Shown: positions 55,141 to 64,000 of the stretch, piece by piece
Layout of the letters: each line of letters begins with the position of its first letter
Numbering within the stretch: the first letter of the stretch is position 1
Assembly: GCF_018860425.1 (NCBI RefSeq)
Contig: NZ_JAHKPI010000016.1
Location: forward strand, 94,663 to 158,662
DNA length: 64,000 bases
Direction of reading: 5' to 3'
Source: Marinobacter sp. F3R08
GTDB lineage: Bacteria; Pseudomonadota; Gammaproteobacteria; Pseudomonadales; Oleiphilaceae
The notes under the pieces: generated by a model
Seen by the model: only the letters and a program-made list of their open reading frames with translations
The model's database searches: none
Told to the model about the DNA's origin: nothing
Program-made: the position numbers and the translations under genes

Positions 55141-56499
55141 TCAGGACGCGGGAATACGAATGGTTTGCCCTACAATAACACGGTCGTCCCGAAGGTCGTT
55201 AAACTGCATCAGTTCACTGACGGTGGTCTGATTTTTTCGAGCCACCCCGGAAAGCGTGTCGCCGCGCTGTATACGGTAATGACTGACATCGCCCCCACCC
55301 TGGCGGTTCTGCTTCTGCCACGCCAGAAGCGTGCCCGGAGGTGGCGTTTTCTGGAAGTAGTCATCAATGCCTTTCATGATGGCCCCAGCCAGCTTGTTGC
55401 GATACCACTCTGTGGCCAGATTCTTCTCCTCCTGAGGGTTCGAGATGAACCCGGCCTCCACGAGAATTGAGGGAATGTCCGGTGATTTCAGCACCGCAAA
55501 AGCGGCCTGCTCGACGCCAGTCTTGTGCAACTTTGCCACGCCACCCAGTTCCCCGAGTACCGAACTGCCAACACCAAGGCTGGCATTGATACTGGCCGTC
55601 ATTGAAAGGTCCAGCAAAACGCCCGCAAGCATGTCATCCCGACCATCCAGCGACAATCCCCCGGCTCCACCGATCAGGTCAGACCGGTTCTCACTGTTGG
55701 CCAACCAACGGGCGGTTTCACTGGTAGCACCACGCTGAGAGAGCGCGAAGACCGAGGCCCCCTTGGGCTGTGGCGTCCGGAATGCATCGGCATGAACCGA
55801 CACAAACAGGTCAGCATTATATTTCCTTGCCAGAATCGTGCGATTGCGAAGGCCAATGTAGTAGTCGCCGGTCCTAGTCAACTTGGCGGTATAACCCTGA
55901 CGGCCATTAATCAGGCTGGCCAGGGTTTTCGCCATTTTAAGAACCACATCTTTCTCATGAGTCCCACGGGGACCAATGGCACCGGGATCTTCCCCCCCAT
56001 GCCCGGCATCAATGACCACGATTACGTCCCGCTTCCCGGACGAATCCTGCGTTACTGTCGGCGTCGAGGCCTTTTCCAGCCGGCTGCCACCTTCATCAAT
56101 GAGATCGACCACAAGCCTGTGGCCATACTGCTGATTGGGCTCGAGTTGAAAGCTCCGAGGCTTGATACCGGCCTTGAGGTCCAGAACCACTCGCACATCG
56201 TTACCATTTCTCGGCGCGCTCCGGATCCGCTTGATTGGACTGCCGGAAAGCTCCAGATCGGAGAAGTCGGTTTTCAGATTGGCATTTTTCAGATCAATAA
56301 CCAGCCGGTCCGGTCCGGTCAGAGAGAAGATGTTGTGCTCTACCTGGCCTCCGGTATCCAGAACCAGCCGCGTATGATCGGGCGCGGGCCAGATTCGGGC
56401 ACTCTCAACCTGAGTCGCAGCCGAAACCTGCAACGCAAATGCGGCCAGCAACATCGCAAGCGACCAGGCCAATGGTTTACAAAGCTGTGAACGTGTCAT
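55141..56499 (-). CDS. N-acetylmuramoyl-L-alanine amidase, AmiB/AmiC type with LysM
   Basis: The 452-residue protein has a signal peptide (about 1-28), an AMIN domain (about 29-135) for septal targeting, and an Amidase_3 zinc domain (about 160-375, [17 protein letters not shown] and VEAGFISN). One C-terminal LysM repeat (about 405-450, [16 protein letters not shown]) follows. It cleaves peptide stems from glycan strands during daughter-cell separation, presumably activated by an EnvC/NlpD-type partner. The P. aeruginosa homologue here is called AmiB. Confidence 0.93.
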   Translation of the reverse strand: MTRSQLCKPLAWSLAMLLAAFALQVSAATQVESARIWPAPDHTRLVLDTGGQVEHNIFSLTGPDRLVIDLKNANLKTDFSDLELSGSPIKRIRSAPRNGNDVRVVLDLKAGIKPRSFQLEPNQQYGHRLVVDLIDEGGSRLEKASTPTVTQDSSGKRDVIVVIDAGHGGEDPGAIGPRGTHEKDVVLKMAKTLASLINGRQGYTAKLTRTGDYYIGLRNRTILARKYNADLFVSVHADAFRTPQPKGASVFALSQRGATSETARWLANSENRSDLIGGAGGLSLDGRDDMLAGVLLDLSMTASINASLGVGSSVLGELGGVAKLHKTGVEQAAFAVLKSPDIPSILVEAGFISNPQEEKNLATEWYRNKLAGAIMKGIDDYFQKTPPPGTLLAWQKQNRQGGGDVSHYRIQRGDTLSGVARKNQTTVSELMQFNDLRDDRVIVGQTIRIPAS

Positions 56500-56537
56500 A
56501 AAGCATACCTGCCAGTTTAATCCCGGTTCCGGGCTCG

Positions 56538-57035
56538 CTATTGTGCATAACCTGTCAGCGCCAGTTCGTTAACCAGATGAGCCCCCTGCTCTGAGCGAGC
56601 CCTCATCACCACAGAACGCCCTTTGCCTTGAGCCTCCAGATGAATTTCCAGGTCTGGCTCAGGCAATATGCCTTTACCACGCTCAGGCCACTCAATCAGA
56701 CACAGACTTCCATCAGCGAAATAGTCCCGGATCCCCATGTATTCCAGTTCCTCTGCATCGCCCAGGCGATAAAGATCGAAATGGTAAGCCGGCGGATTCA
56801 GGAATTCGTAAGGCTCTACCAGCGTATAGGTCGGGCTTTTCACAGCGCCCTCGTGACCAAGCCCACGCATGATCCCTCGACTGAGGGTTGTTTTCCCCAT
56901 ACCCAGATCGCCATCCAGATAGACAACCAGGCCATGACCGGATGCAGCGACGGCTCTCGCCAGTTCACCGCCAAGCCGCTCAGTTTCAGCCTCACCATCC
57001 AGAAAAAAGCGGCGTTCGTTGCCCATAATGCTCAT
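56538..57035 (-). CDS. tsaE: tRNA threonylcarbamoyladenosine biosynthesis protein TsaE
   Basis: The 165-residue ATPase has the P-loop GDLGMGKTT near residues 42-50, SPTYTLVEPYE and the HFDLYRLGDAEELEYMG segment typical of TsaE. It supports TsaBD in making t6A37. Its ATG overlaps the nnr stop by 4 bp (ATGA); ATG 57026 is an alternative start. Confidence 0.95.
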   Translation of the reverse strand: MSIMGNERRFFLDGEAETERLGGELARAVAASGHGLVVYLDGDLGMGKTTLSRGIMRGLGHEGAVKSPTYTLVEPYEFLNPPAYHFDLYRLGDAEELEYMGIRDYFADGSLCLIEWPERGKGILPEPDLEIHLEAQGKGRSVVMRARSEQGAHLVNELALTGYAQ

Positions 57036-58585
57036 CGCTCTCCAGCCTCCGGGCTTTTTTCAGATTCCCGGAACACCGATGGCAGTGCATCGATGACATC
57101 GGTTGGTATCAATCCGATAAACCCTCGGGCTTCAGCAGCCCTGTTCGCTGCTGCCAAATGGGCGGCCGCTCCCATGACGGCGGATTTCTGCCCATCGCCA
57201 ATCTGGCCAAGAAGAGATCCGATAATCCCCGAGAGCACATCCCCCATTCCCCCAGCGGCCATGCCCGGATTGCTGCCGCTGATAATATCGAAGGCACCGC
57301 CCTCAGAAGCCACAACGGTCCCGGCCCCCTTTAACAAAACCGTACCGCCATACAGTGCCTGTAATTTCCTGGCAGCCGCCAACCTGTCCGCTTCCACCTC
57401 CGGCACCCGACAATTGAGCAGCCTTGCCGCCTCCCCTGGGTGGGGCGTGAGAATATGATTGTCTGCCGGCACAGCGACCCGACCGGACAACAGGTTCAGA
57501 GCATCCGCATCCAGCACCCTTGGCTTACTGCTGGCAATGACCTGCTCCAGCATCTGCCGCCCCCAGGCACTTCGCCCGATACCGGGACCACAAACAACAA
57601 CAGAAGCAGCATCCAACAGCGACGGCAACTCCGAGCCATGAATCAGGCCATGAACCATCACCGACGGACACCTAGCCAGGGCAGCGGTCACATGTTCAGG
57701 CCGGGTGGCAAGCGAGACGAGCCCGGCCCCGGAGCGCGAAGCGGCTTCCGCTGCCAACAGGCCGGCGCCGCCAAAGCCCCGATCACCCGCCACCACCAGT
57801 ACATGCCCAAACTGCCCCTTATGGGCATTGGCAGGCCGAGGCGACAGCCAGGACATCACCGAACCCCAGTCTCGGCGGCAGGCTATCGGCGTCTGGCCAC
57901 TGCCAGCGAGAGCATCGCCGGTATCCAGAGATTCAAAAATCACTTCACCACACACCGCGGGGCCCTGGCCGGTGTACAGTCCAAGCTTGAGACCGATAAA
58001 GGTCACCGTCATCGCCGCGTGAACCACATCTCCTTCGGCGGCTCCCGTGGTAGCATTCAACCCCGAAGGCAGATCCACCGCAAGGACCGGCGCTGACGAC
58101 GCGTTGCACCGGATTATCGGGGCGACAAAAGGTTCCCGGGGCGCCCCTGACACACCCGTACCCAGCATGGCATCCACGATTAGACCTGCGCCGGCAAACA
58201 GTTCATCCTGTGAAGCTTCGCTGAGAGCCTCAAGCTCCAGTACGTCGACGCCATCCGTCACGGCCTTTTGCCATGCTTTCCGGGCGTCACCGGACAGTTT
58301 TCCGGTTGGCGCAACGGCGACACAGGTTACGCCCAGACCGTGCCTCCTGGCATTGGCTGCGACGAGATAGCCGTCTCCGCCGTTGTTTCCCGCACCGCAA
58401 AGAACCAGAACCGACCCGCACTCTGGCCAATGCCGTAGCAGACAGCGAAAGGCGGCCCGGGCAGCAGCCTGCATCAGATCGAACCCATCAACACCTTGCT
58501 GATCAATTACATAGCGATCAATCCGCCTGACCGCATCGGCGGAAAACAGTGCGTCTGGTAAACTGTGCCCAGCGGAAGGCGGCAT
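57032..58585 (-). CDS. nnr: Bifunctional NAD(P)H-hydrate epimerase/dehydratase
   Basis: The 517-residue protein fuses an N-terminal YjeF epimerase domain (about 1-230, CGAGNNGGDGYLVA) with a C-terminal ribokinase-like dehydratase (about 235-510, GPGIGRSAWG, HPGEAARLL, SGSNPGMAAGGMGDVLSG). It repairs hydrated NADH and NADPH. It starts divergently from queG. The overlap with tsaE indicates a coupled pair. Confidence 0.96.
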   Translation of the reverse strand: MPPSAGHSLPDALFSADAVRRIDRYVIDQQGVDGFDLMQAAARAAFRCLLRHWPECGSVLVLCGAGNNGGDGYLVAANARRHGLGVTCVAVAPTGKLSGDARKAWQKAVTDGVDVLELEALSEASQDELFAGAGLIVDAMLGTGVSGAPREPFVAPIIRCNASSAPVLAVDLPSGLNATTGAAEGDVVHAAMTVTFIGLKLGLYTGQGPAVCGEVIFESLDTGDALAGSGQTPIACRRDWGSVMSWLSPRPANAHKGQFGHVLVVAGDRGFGGAGLLAAEAASRSGAGLVSLATRPEHVTAALARCPSVMVHGLIHGSELPSLLDAASVVVCGPGIGRSAWGRQMLEQVIASSKPRVLDADALNLLSGRVAVPADNHILTPHPGEAARLLNCRVPEVEADRLAAARKLQALYGGTVLLKGAGTVVASEGGAFDIISGSNPGMAAGGMGDVLSGIIGSLLGQIGDGQKSAVMGAAAHLAAANRAAEARGFIGLIPTDVIDALPSVFRESEKSPEAGER

Positions 58586-58733
58586 GGACCTTTGCTCCCG
58601 TTAAAGAAACCGGTTTAAGAAAATTGGCCAGATATCTGTAAAGCATAGCAAAACAGCAGAAAAGGTCATAACTTAATCAAATTTAATATCCGTACCCGGG
58701 CTCCCCTGAGACCCCCTACTATCGGCAGTGACT

Positions 58734-59813
58734 ATGAGCGCCACATCACCCTGCACCACAACGCACCCGGAACTTGCAGAGCTCCCGGCTCTTATCCGCC
58801 AGTGGGCAGCTGAATTCGGCTTTTCAGATGTGGGCATTACCACCCCGGACACCGGCGAACACGCCGACCATCTGCTGGACTGGCTCGCGGCAGGTTACCA
58901 GGGCGAAATGGACTATATGACCTACCATGGTGACAAGCGTTACACGCCCACCTCGCTGGTGCCAGGCACAACACGGGTCATTTCTGTGCGGATGGACTAC
59001 CTGCCCTCACCGGACAGCCCTAAAGAGGCACTTACTAACCGGGAGGGAGCCTACGTCACTCGCTACGCCCTGGGCCGGGATTACCACAAGCTGATCCGCA
59101 AACGTCTCGCTCAGCTGGCAGCGAAGATTGATGAAGCCGTTAGCGGATACGACTACCGGGCCTTCGTAGACAGCGCACCTGTACTGGAGCGCGCTCTGGC
59201 GCAGAGGGCCGGCCTTGGCTGGATTGGCAAAAACAATATGCTGATCCATCCCAAGGCAGGTTCTTTCTTTTTTCTCGGCGAGATTTTCACCAGCGCACCC
59301 CTTGCCCTGGATGAACCCTTTGAATCCGACCACTGTGGCAGCTGTTCAGCGTGCCTTGACCTCTGTCCTACGGACGCCTTTGTCGGTCCTCACAAGCTCG
59401 ACGCCCGGCGCTGCATCAGCTACCTGACCATCGAACTCAGGGGAAGCATCCCCGAGGAACTGAGACCATTGATGGGCAACCGGGTGTTCGGCTGTGACGA
59501 CTGTCAGTTGGTCTGCCCATGGCAGAAGTTCAGTAAGCCGGCCGAGGAGAAAGACTTTCAGCCCAGACACGGACTGGACAACAGCTCGCTGGCGGAATTG
59601 TTTCTGTGGACCGAGGAGCAGTTCCTGAAACGCACCGAAGGCTCGGCCATTCGAAGAACAGGCTACCAGGGCTGGCTGAGGAACCTGGCCGTGGGGCTCG
59701 GCAACGCCCCCTCAACCATCCCGGTGATTGAAGCCCTCAAGAAACGTGCGGACCACCCTTCCGAGCTGGTCCGCGAACATGTTCAGTGGGCGCTGGCCCG
59801 GCACGGGCTATAG
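58734..59813 (+). CDS. queG: Epoxyqueuosine reductase QueG
   Basis: The 359-residue cobalamin-dependent iron-sulfur protein has a first cluster motif [16 protein letters not shown] near residue 200 and a second [11 protein letters not shown] near 255, with [11 protein letters not shown] between them. It makes queuosine at tRNA position 34 in the last step. A GTG at 58728 is 2 codons upstream; ATG 58734 is used. Its stop overlaps the end of orn by 6 bp on the other strand. Confidence 0.95.
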   Translation: MSATSPCTTTHPELAELPALIRQWAAEFGFSDVGITTPDTGEHADHLLDWLAAGYQGEMDYMTYHGDKRYTPTSLVPGTTRVISVRMDYLPSPDSPKEALTNREGAYVTRYALGRDYHKLIRKRLAQLAAKIDEAVSGYDYRAFVDSAPVLERALAQRAGLGWIGKNNMLIHPKAGSFFFLGEIFTSAPLALDEPFESDHCGSCSACLDLCPTDAFVGPHKLDARRCISYLTIELRGSIPEELRPLMGNRVFGCDDCQLVCPWQKFSKPAEEKDFQPRHGLDNSSLAELFLWTEEQFLKRTEGSAIRRTGYQGWLRNLAVGLGNAPSTIPVIEALKKRADHPSELVREHVQWALARHGL

Positions 59814-60350
59814 CTTGAAGAACTGTTCCCGATAATGGCGCAGTTCATTGATGGAATCCCGGATATCGTCCAGGGCAAGGTGGCTGCCTTTCTTTTTCAC
59901 TCCAGCCAAGACATCCGGGCGCCAGCGGCGGGCAAGTTCTTTGACCGTGGACACATCGAGGTTCCGGTAATGAAAGAAATCTTCCAGCTCGGGCATGTAC
60001 TTGACCAGGAATCGACGATCCTGGCCAATGCTGTTGCCGCACAGGGGGGACTGCCCTTTTTCGACGTATTCTTTCAGGAATTCAATAGTCTGCTGCTCAG
60101 CTTCCGCTTCAGAGGTGTCGCTCTCCTGAACGCGCTTGATAAGCCCGCTCTCCCCGTGGGTTCTCGTGCACCATTCGTCCATGGAGCCCAGAAGTGTGTC
60201 CGGCTGGTGGACGGCTATTACCGGCCCTTCCGCTACGACATTGAGCTCTGAGTCGGTGATGATTGTTGCCATTTCGATGATCCGTTCTTTCTCCGGATCC
60301 AGGCCTGTCATTTCCAGATCAATCCAAACGAGGCGATTGCCTTCTGTCAT
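59808..60350 (-). CDS. orn: Oligoribonuclease
   Basis: The 180-residue DEDDh exonuclease has [10 protein letters not shown] near the start, [11 protein letters not shown], and the DDIRDSI segment near the end with the active-site residues. It degrades 2-5-nt RNAs, including pGpG from c-di-GMP breakdown. The start used is ATG 60350 (MTEGNRLVW); ATG 60359 is three codons upstream and also fits. Confidence 0.95.
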   Translation of the reverse strand: MTEGNRLVWIDLEMTGLDPEKERIIEMATIITDSELNVVAEGPVIAVHQPDTLLGSMDEWCTRTHGESGLIKRVQESDTSEAEAEQQTIEFLKEYVEKGQSPLCGNSIGQDRRFLVKYMPELEDFFHYRNLDVSTVKELARRWRPDVLAGVKKKGSHLALDDIRDSINELRHYREQFFKL

Positions 60351-60556
60351 TTTCTTCATTCCCAGCTTGCGAGATTTGGGGTTTGCAGGGGCGGGACGGT
60401 GGTTCCGCCCCCGCGTGCAAAATCGGAGCTACTTCAAAATCCTTTATCCGGCCTAACAACACAAGGGTTTCACCGGCCTGAAATCTCTGTGTATTGTGGA
60501 CGATTAACGTATGATGTAACACCTCATGCAAACCAAATTTGGCATCAACAATCTAC

Positions 60557-61612
60557 ATGGCAAAACGGCGACTGAACAAACAGCAGCAATTCCGCATCAA
60601 GAAAGTCCAGGAAGAACGGGCTGCCCGGGCGGCGCGCAAGGAAAAGAAAGTTCAGGAACAGGCTGATGCCGGTGAACTTGGCCCGGAGCAGGAAGGGTTA
60701 GTCATTGCTCACTATGGACAACAGCTCGATGTAGAAGCACTCGAGGGAGAGCCGGCCGGTAATGTTGTGCGGTGCTTTGTCCGGGCCAATATAGACAGCC
60801 TGGTGACCGGAGACAAGGTTGTCTGGCGGCAGGGGAAAAACGAAACCGGCGTCATTGTCGCCCGGAGTGAACGCCGGAACCTGCTACAGCGGCCGGATAA
60901 CTTCGGCGCCCTGAAGCCGGTAGCCGCCAACATTGATCATATTATTCTTGTGATTGCGCCTGAGCCGGAACCTCACGACAATCTGATCGACCGGTATCTG
61001 GTGGCTTCAGAGATCACAGACATTCCGGCGGTGGTTCTGTTAAACAAGACCGATCTGATCACTGACAAGAACCGGGAGCACATCGATGCGCTTCTGGGGC
61101 GTTACAAAGCCTTGGGGTACGAGGTCGTACGAACGTCTGCGGCCGAGTCAGGCGACAAACCATCGCCGGAGGTTGAGGCACTGGTAAAGGATCAGACCAG
61201 CGTCTTTGTTGGTCAGTCCGGGGTGGGCAAGTCATCGATTATTCAGACCTTGATGCCCGATGAGGCTATTCGAGTTGGGGCTGTGTCAGAGAGTACCGGC
61301 AAGGGAGTTCACACCACGACCACGGCCAAACTGTTTCACCTGCCCCTGGGAGGCGAGCTGATTGACTCACCGGGCATCCGTGAGTTCGGGCTCTGGCACA
61401 TGACAACGCAGGAAATCGAATATGGCTTCCGGGAAATACGGGAGGTGATTGGCACCTGCAAGTTCCGCAACTGCCGGCACATGGGCGACCCCGGTTGCGC
61501 CATCGACAATGCCGCTGAGGAGGGAAAAATCAGCCCGGAACGACTGAAAAGTTTCCACCGGATTCTTCAGGATATGGCAGAGCAGCAGGCCCGCGGACTG
61601 AAAGCGAACTGA
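60557..61612 (+). CDS. rsgA: Small ribosomal subunit GTPase RsgA
   Basis: The 351-residue circularly permuted GTPase has a charged N-terminus, an OB-fold, then G4 NKTD, G1 GQSGVGKSS and G3 DSPGIREFG. The zinc site CKFRNCRHMGDPGC is near residue 310. It helps late 30S assembly. ATG 60557 is used (MAKRRLNKQQQ). It is convergent with motB, 11 bp apart. Confidence 0.96.
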   Translation: MAKRRLNKQQQFRIKKVQEERAARAARKEKKVQEQADAGELGPEQEGLVIAHYGQQLDVEALEGEPAGNVVRCFVRANIDSLVTGDKVVWRQGKNETGVIVARSERRNLLQRPDNFGALKPVAANIDHIILVIAPEPEPHDNLIDRYLVASEITDIPAVVLLNKTDLITDKNREHIDALLGRYKALGYEVVRTSAAESGDKPSPEVEALVKDQTSVFVGQSGVGKSSIIQTLMPDEAIRVGAVSESTGKGVHTTTTAKLFHLPLGGELIDSPGIREFGLWHMTTQEIEYGFREIREVIGTCKFRNCRHMGDPGCAIDNAAEEGKISPERLKSFHRILQDMAEQQARGLKAN

Positions 61613-61623
61613 TCGTTCCCGAC

Positions 61624-62583
61624 CTACCAGTTCAACTCTCCCGGTGCCGGCTGTTCCTGCTCCTGCAACCAATCGCCACTTTCAAGACGCTCGCGGGCCG
61701 CTTCCTGCTCCGCCTCGGAGGGCTGGGTCAAATCAATCAGAGGCTCATCAGCCTGCCCGGCACTGCTCAGGATGTTATCCACGGTTTTCTTGTTCAGGAC
61801 GATAATGGAGATACGGCGATTTACCGGTGCATTCGGGTCTTCCCTGTCAAACAGAACGGAATCGCTCAACCCCACAACGCGGGCAATCTGCTGCTGGCGA
61901 ACACCACCTGCAACCAGAGCTCTCCGGGCGGTATTGGCCCTGTCGGCTGACAACTCCCAGTTGGTGTAACCCGGACGGCCGCTAAACGGTGTTGAATCGG
62001 TATGCCCGGTAATGCTGAGCTTGTTGTTCACTGAGCCAAGGGTTTTCGCAAGCTCAAACAGAATATCCTGCGAGTAGTACTTGAGCTCAGCCCTGCCGCT
62101 ATCAAACATCGGACGCCCCGATCGATCAACGATTTGTATACGCAAACCTTCGTCGGTGATATCGATCAGCAACTGATCCTTGAACTCCTGGAGAGTTTCA
62201 TTCTCATCTATCCTCTCTTTAAGCTCCTGAAACAACTGCTCCATTCGCCTCTGCTCGAGGGTTTCAGAGAGCTCATCCACGATTTCATCTTCAATCTGGA
62301 TCTGGCTGGATTCGATATCCGGACTCGCCTCGTTCACAACCGAGGCACTGCCCTCAAGATCCACCGGATTAGGGGAGCCACCCTCAGTGAAACCTACCGG
62401 ATCCCGAAAATAGCCCTCAACGGCTTTTTTCTGTTCTGGCGATGCTGTAGCGGTTAGCCACAGCACAAGAAAGAACGCCATCATGGCGGTCGCAAAATCA
62501 GCAAACGCAACTTTCCAGGAACCGCCGTGATGACCGCCGGCAATAACCTTTTTGCGCTTGATGATGATTGGCTGCTCTTCCAC
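61624..62583 (-). CDS. motB: Flagellar stator protein MotB
   Basis: The 319-residue protein has a single membrane helix (about residues 28-45) with the essential proton-binding aspartate D29 in FADFATAMMAFFLVLWL. A plug/linker region and a C-terminal OmpA-like peptidoglycan-binding domain (about 150-270, GHTDSTPFSG, NWELSADRANTARRAL) follow. It anchors the stator. It follows motA by 31 bp. The aspartate context looks proton- rather than sodium-type. Confidence 0.95.
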   Translation of the reverse strand: MEEQPIIIKRKKVIAGGHHGGSWKVAFADFATAMMAFFLVLWLTATASPEQKKAVEGYFRDPVGFTEGGSPNPVDLEGSASVVNEASPDIESSQIQIEDEIVDELSETLEQRRMEQLFQELKERIDENETLQEFKDQLLIDITDEGLRIQIVDRSGRPMFDSGRAELKYYSQDILFELAKTLGSVNNKLSITGHTDSTPFSGRPGYTNWELSADRANTARRALVAGGVRQQQIARVVGLSDSVLFDREDPNAPVNRRISIIVLNKKTVDNILSSAGQADEPLIDLTQPSEAEQEAARERLESGDWLQEQEQPAPGELNW

Positions 62584-62614
62584 GATTTGACTCCGCAGTC
62601 AGGTACTGGAGGTA

Positions 62615-63466
62615 CTACTTGGAACGAACGTGATCGTTCAATTCCTGGAATTCGGGCCTTTTATCCGTAGGCAGTGCCTTCCGACCAAACTCAATAGCCA
62701 TCTGGGGAGCCTGCCCGGCGACGGTCGCAACAATCGCGGATTTTACGCACTCGTAGGCCTTCAGTTCATACTTTGCCGCATGTTCCATAGCAATGGATGT
62801 GGGACCGACGAAGCCATAACCCATAAAGATACCCAGAAACGTACCCACAAGAGCCGCGGCCACACTCAAACCGATTTTCTCCGGCCCTTCGGTGAGGAAG
62901 TTCATGGTGATCACGATACCAAGCACTGCCGCGACAATACCCAGTCCCGGCAGGGCATCGGCGATTTTGTTAACCGCGTGGGCGGGCTCTTCCAACTCAT
63001 GTTGGCGACTGTCGATCTCGTTCTCCATCATGCCTTCGAGCTCATGAGTCGCCATATTTCCGGAACTGATGATTCGCAGGTAATCGGTGATAAACGCCAG
63101 TAATTCCTTGGACTTCAGGATTGCCGGATAGCGACTGAAGATCTGACTGGACTCCGGGTTGTCGATGTCCTCTTCAATCGACATCACACCCTGTTTACGG
63201 GATTTATCAAATATTTCGAACAGCAAGCTGAGCAAGTCCATGTAGAAAGACTTGTTGAACGGGGATCCGGTCAGCAACTGAAGCCCTTTACCAACCACTT
63301 CTTTGCAGGTGTGTAGCGGATTGGCAATGATGAATGATCCCAGCGCCGCCCCGAAAATAATCAACACTTCGGTTGGTTGCCAGAGCACCATCAAATTGCC
63401 GCCATGGAGAATATAGCCAGTCATTACGCTGGCCAGAACAATAACTCCGCCGATGATCAGTAACAT
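62615..63466 (-). CDS. motA: Flagellar stator protein MotA
   Basis: The 283-residue protein has four membrane segments. The cytoplasmic loop carries charged residues for rotor contact (KSRKQGVMSIEEDIDNPESS, about 88-106). DALPGLGIVAAVLG in TM3 includes the conserved proline. With MotB it forms the proton-driven stator. It is divergent from psd. Confidence 0.96.
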   Translation of the reverse strand: MLLIIGGVIVLASVMTGYILHGGNLMVLWQPTEVLIIFGAALGSFIIANPLHTCKEVVGKGLQLLTGSPFNKSFYMDLLSLLFEIFDKSRKQGVMSIEEDIDNPESSQIFSRYPAILKSKELLAFITDYLRIISSGNMATHELEGMMENEIDSRQHELEEPAHAVNKIADALPGLGIVAAVLGIVITMNFLTEGPEKIGLSVAAALVGTFLGIFMGYGFVGPTSIAMEHAAKYELKAYECVKSAIVATVAGQAPQMAIEFGRKALPTDKRPEFQELNDHVRSK

Positions 63467-63640
63467 GGTAACTAAGCACGCCTTATTTTCTTGGTTAACG
63501 GCCGAAGCCGGAAGCTGTCACGCAAAAGGAGATCTGATAATAGCAAGGCCACGCCATAACCGCGAAGCCGTGAAACAATTTCTATACAGGTCGCAGTGTT
63601 TGATAAACTTCGGCTCTTTGAGTGCAAAGGATCACTTTTA

Positions 63641-64000
63641 ATGTTCGACAAGCTTTTTGTTCTGAGCCAGTACATTACGCCGCAACTGGGGGTTTCCAAT
63701 TTGGCCGGCCGCCTGGCCGACAACGACCGCTCCCCTGCGCTCAAGAACCGGGTGATTAAATGGTTTATCAACCGCTACGGCGTTGATATGAGTGAAGCTG
63801 CCGAGCCGACTCCTGAAGCCTACCCCACCTTCAATGCGTTCTTCACCCGGGCACTGAAGCCGGGCATCCGCCCCTTGGCAAGTGGTGAAAAAACACTGGT
63901 CAGCCCCGTCGATGGCGCAATCAGCCAACTCGGACAGGTAACCGGGGACCGTGTTTTCCAGGCCAAAGGCCAGTCTTTCAGCCTGAAAGAACTGGCCTTT
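63641..64000 (+). CDS. psd: Phosphatidylserine decarboxylase, partial (N-terminal part)
   Basis: The frame from ATG 63641 stays open for 120 codons to the window edge. The segment (MFDKLFVLSQYITPQLGVSNLAGRLAD, SFNAFFTR-like TFNAFFTR, RPLASGEKTLVSPVDG) matches the Psd N-terminus. The self-cleavage LGST site is beyond the edge. Psd makes phosphatidylethanolamine. The 174 bp upstream to motA contains no clear strong promoter. Confidence 0.93.
   Translation, partial: MFDKLFVLSQYITPQLGVSNLAGRLADNDRSPALKNRVIKWFINRYGVDMSEAAEPTPEAYPTFNAFFTRALKPGIRPLASGEKTLVSPVDGAISQLGQVTGDRVFQAKGQSFSLKELAF

Noticed and set aside
60370..60420. GC-rich inverted repeat (GGGGCGG/CCGCCCC) between orn and rsgA
   Set aside because: Short imperfect stem without a T-run, in the divergent promoter region. 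No function can be supported.

Overview
This 64 kb window looks like chromosomal core genome from a marine gammaproteobacterium. It is most like Marinobacter or a close relative of the Pseudomonas/Marinobacter branch. The basis is protein character (GatCAB beside MreBCD, a BioBFHCD cluster, tandem 600-residue FadE-type acyl-CoA dehydrogenases, an endonuclease-type MutL, HflKC/HflX/Hfq) and a gene order that, from memory, parallels Pseudomonas aeruginosa blocks (yhdP-rng-maf-mreDCB/gatCAB; miaB-ybeZ-ybeY-corC-lnt-leuS-lptE-holA; psd-motAB-rsgA-orn-queG-nnr-tsaE-ami-mutL-miaA-hfq-hflX-hflKC-hisZ-purA). I could not run a database search, so the genus is an inference. Coding density is high, no tRNA, rRNA, CRISPR, prophage or IS transposase was seen, and most genes sit in tight operons with 4-bp overlaps.

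Layout. 1-8042 (minus strand): mreB-mreC-mreD-maf-rng-yhdP, covering cell shape, nucleotide housecleaning, RNase G and envelope lipid transport; yhdP runs off the left edge. 8043-8484: the only long non-coding gap, carrying a 180-bp element with 23-bp perfect inverted ends. 8485-11767 (plus): gatCAB for tRNA-dependent amidation. Then rimO (minus), a PilZ protein, cysDN (sulfate activation), yejK, trmH (minus), and the miaB-ybeZ-ybeY-corC-lnt group, a YbeL-type zinc-ribbon protein (minus), leuS-lptE-holA, a small helical protein and a degenerate endonuclease-I homologue. 30295-34096 (minus): two paralogous acyl-CoA dehydrogenases, with a tandem PsrA-like operator upstream. 34356-39884 (minus): a SprA-type metalloprotease homologue, a tiny flagellar-rod-like protein and the bioB-F-H-C-D operon with a candidate BirA operator. 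39926-45543: comF, an L-2-hydroxyglutarate oxidase-like gene (minus), srkA with two orphan membrane proteins, and cmoA-cmoB. 45597-58585 (minus): purA, hisZ, hflC-hflK, hflX, hfq, miaA, mutL, amidase, tsaE and nnr. 58734-64000: queG, orn (minus), rsgA, motB-motA (minus) and the 5' part of psd.

Themes. tRNA and ribosome maturation is heavily represented (gatCAB, rimO, trmH, miaB, ybeY, leuS, cmoAB, miaA, tsaE, queG, orn, rsgA), as are envelope functions (mreBCD, lnt, lptE, yhdP, amidase, hflKC, psd) and biotin and fatty-acid metabolism. I found no complete new system. The most notable points are small: an apparent ATT start for mreC, the palindromic element before gatC, a triple TGACCAA repeat at exactly 20-bp period, an EndA-family protein lacking the catalytic histidine motif, a CysN carrying a vestigial APS-kinase domain, and a miniature flagellar-rod-like protein beside a SprA-type protease.
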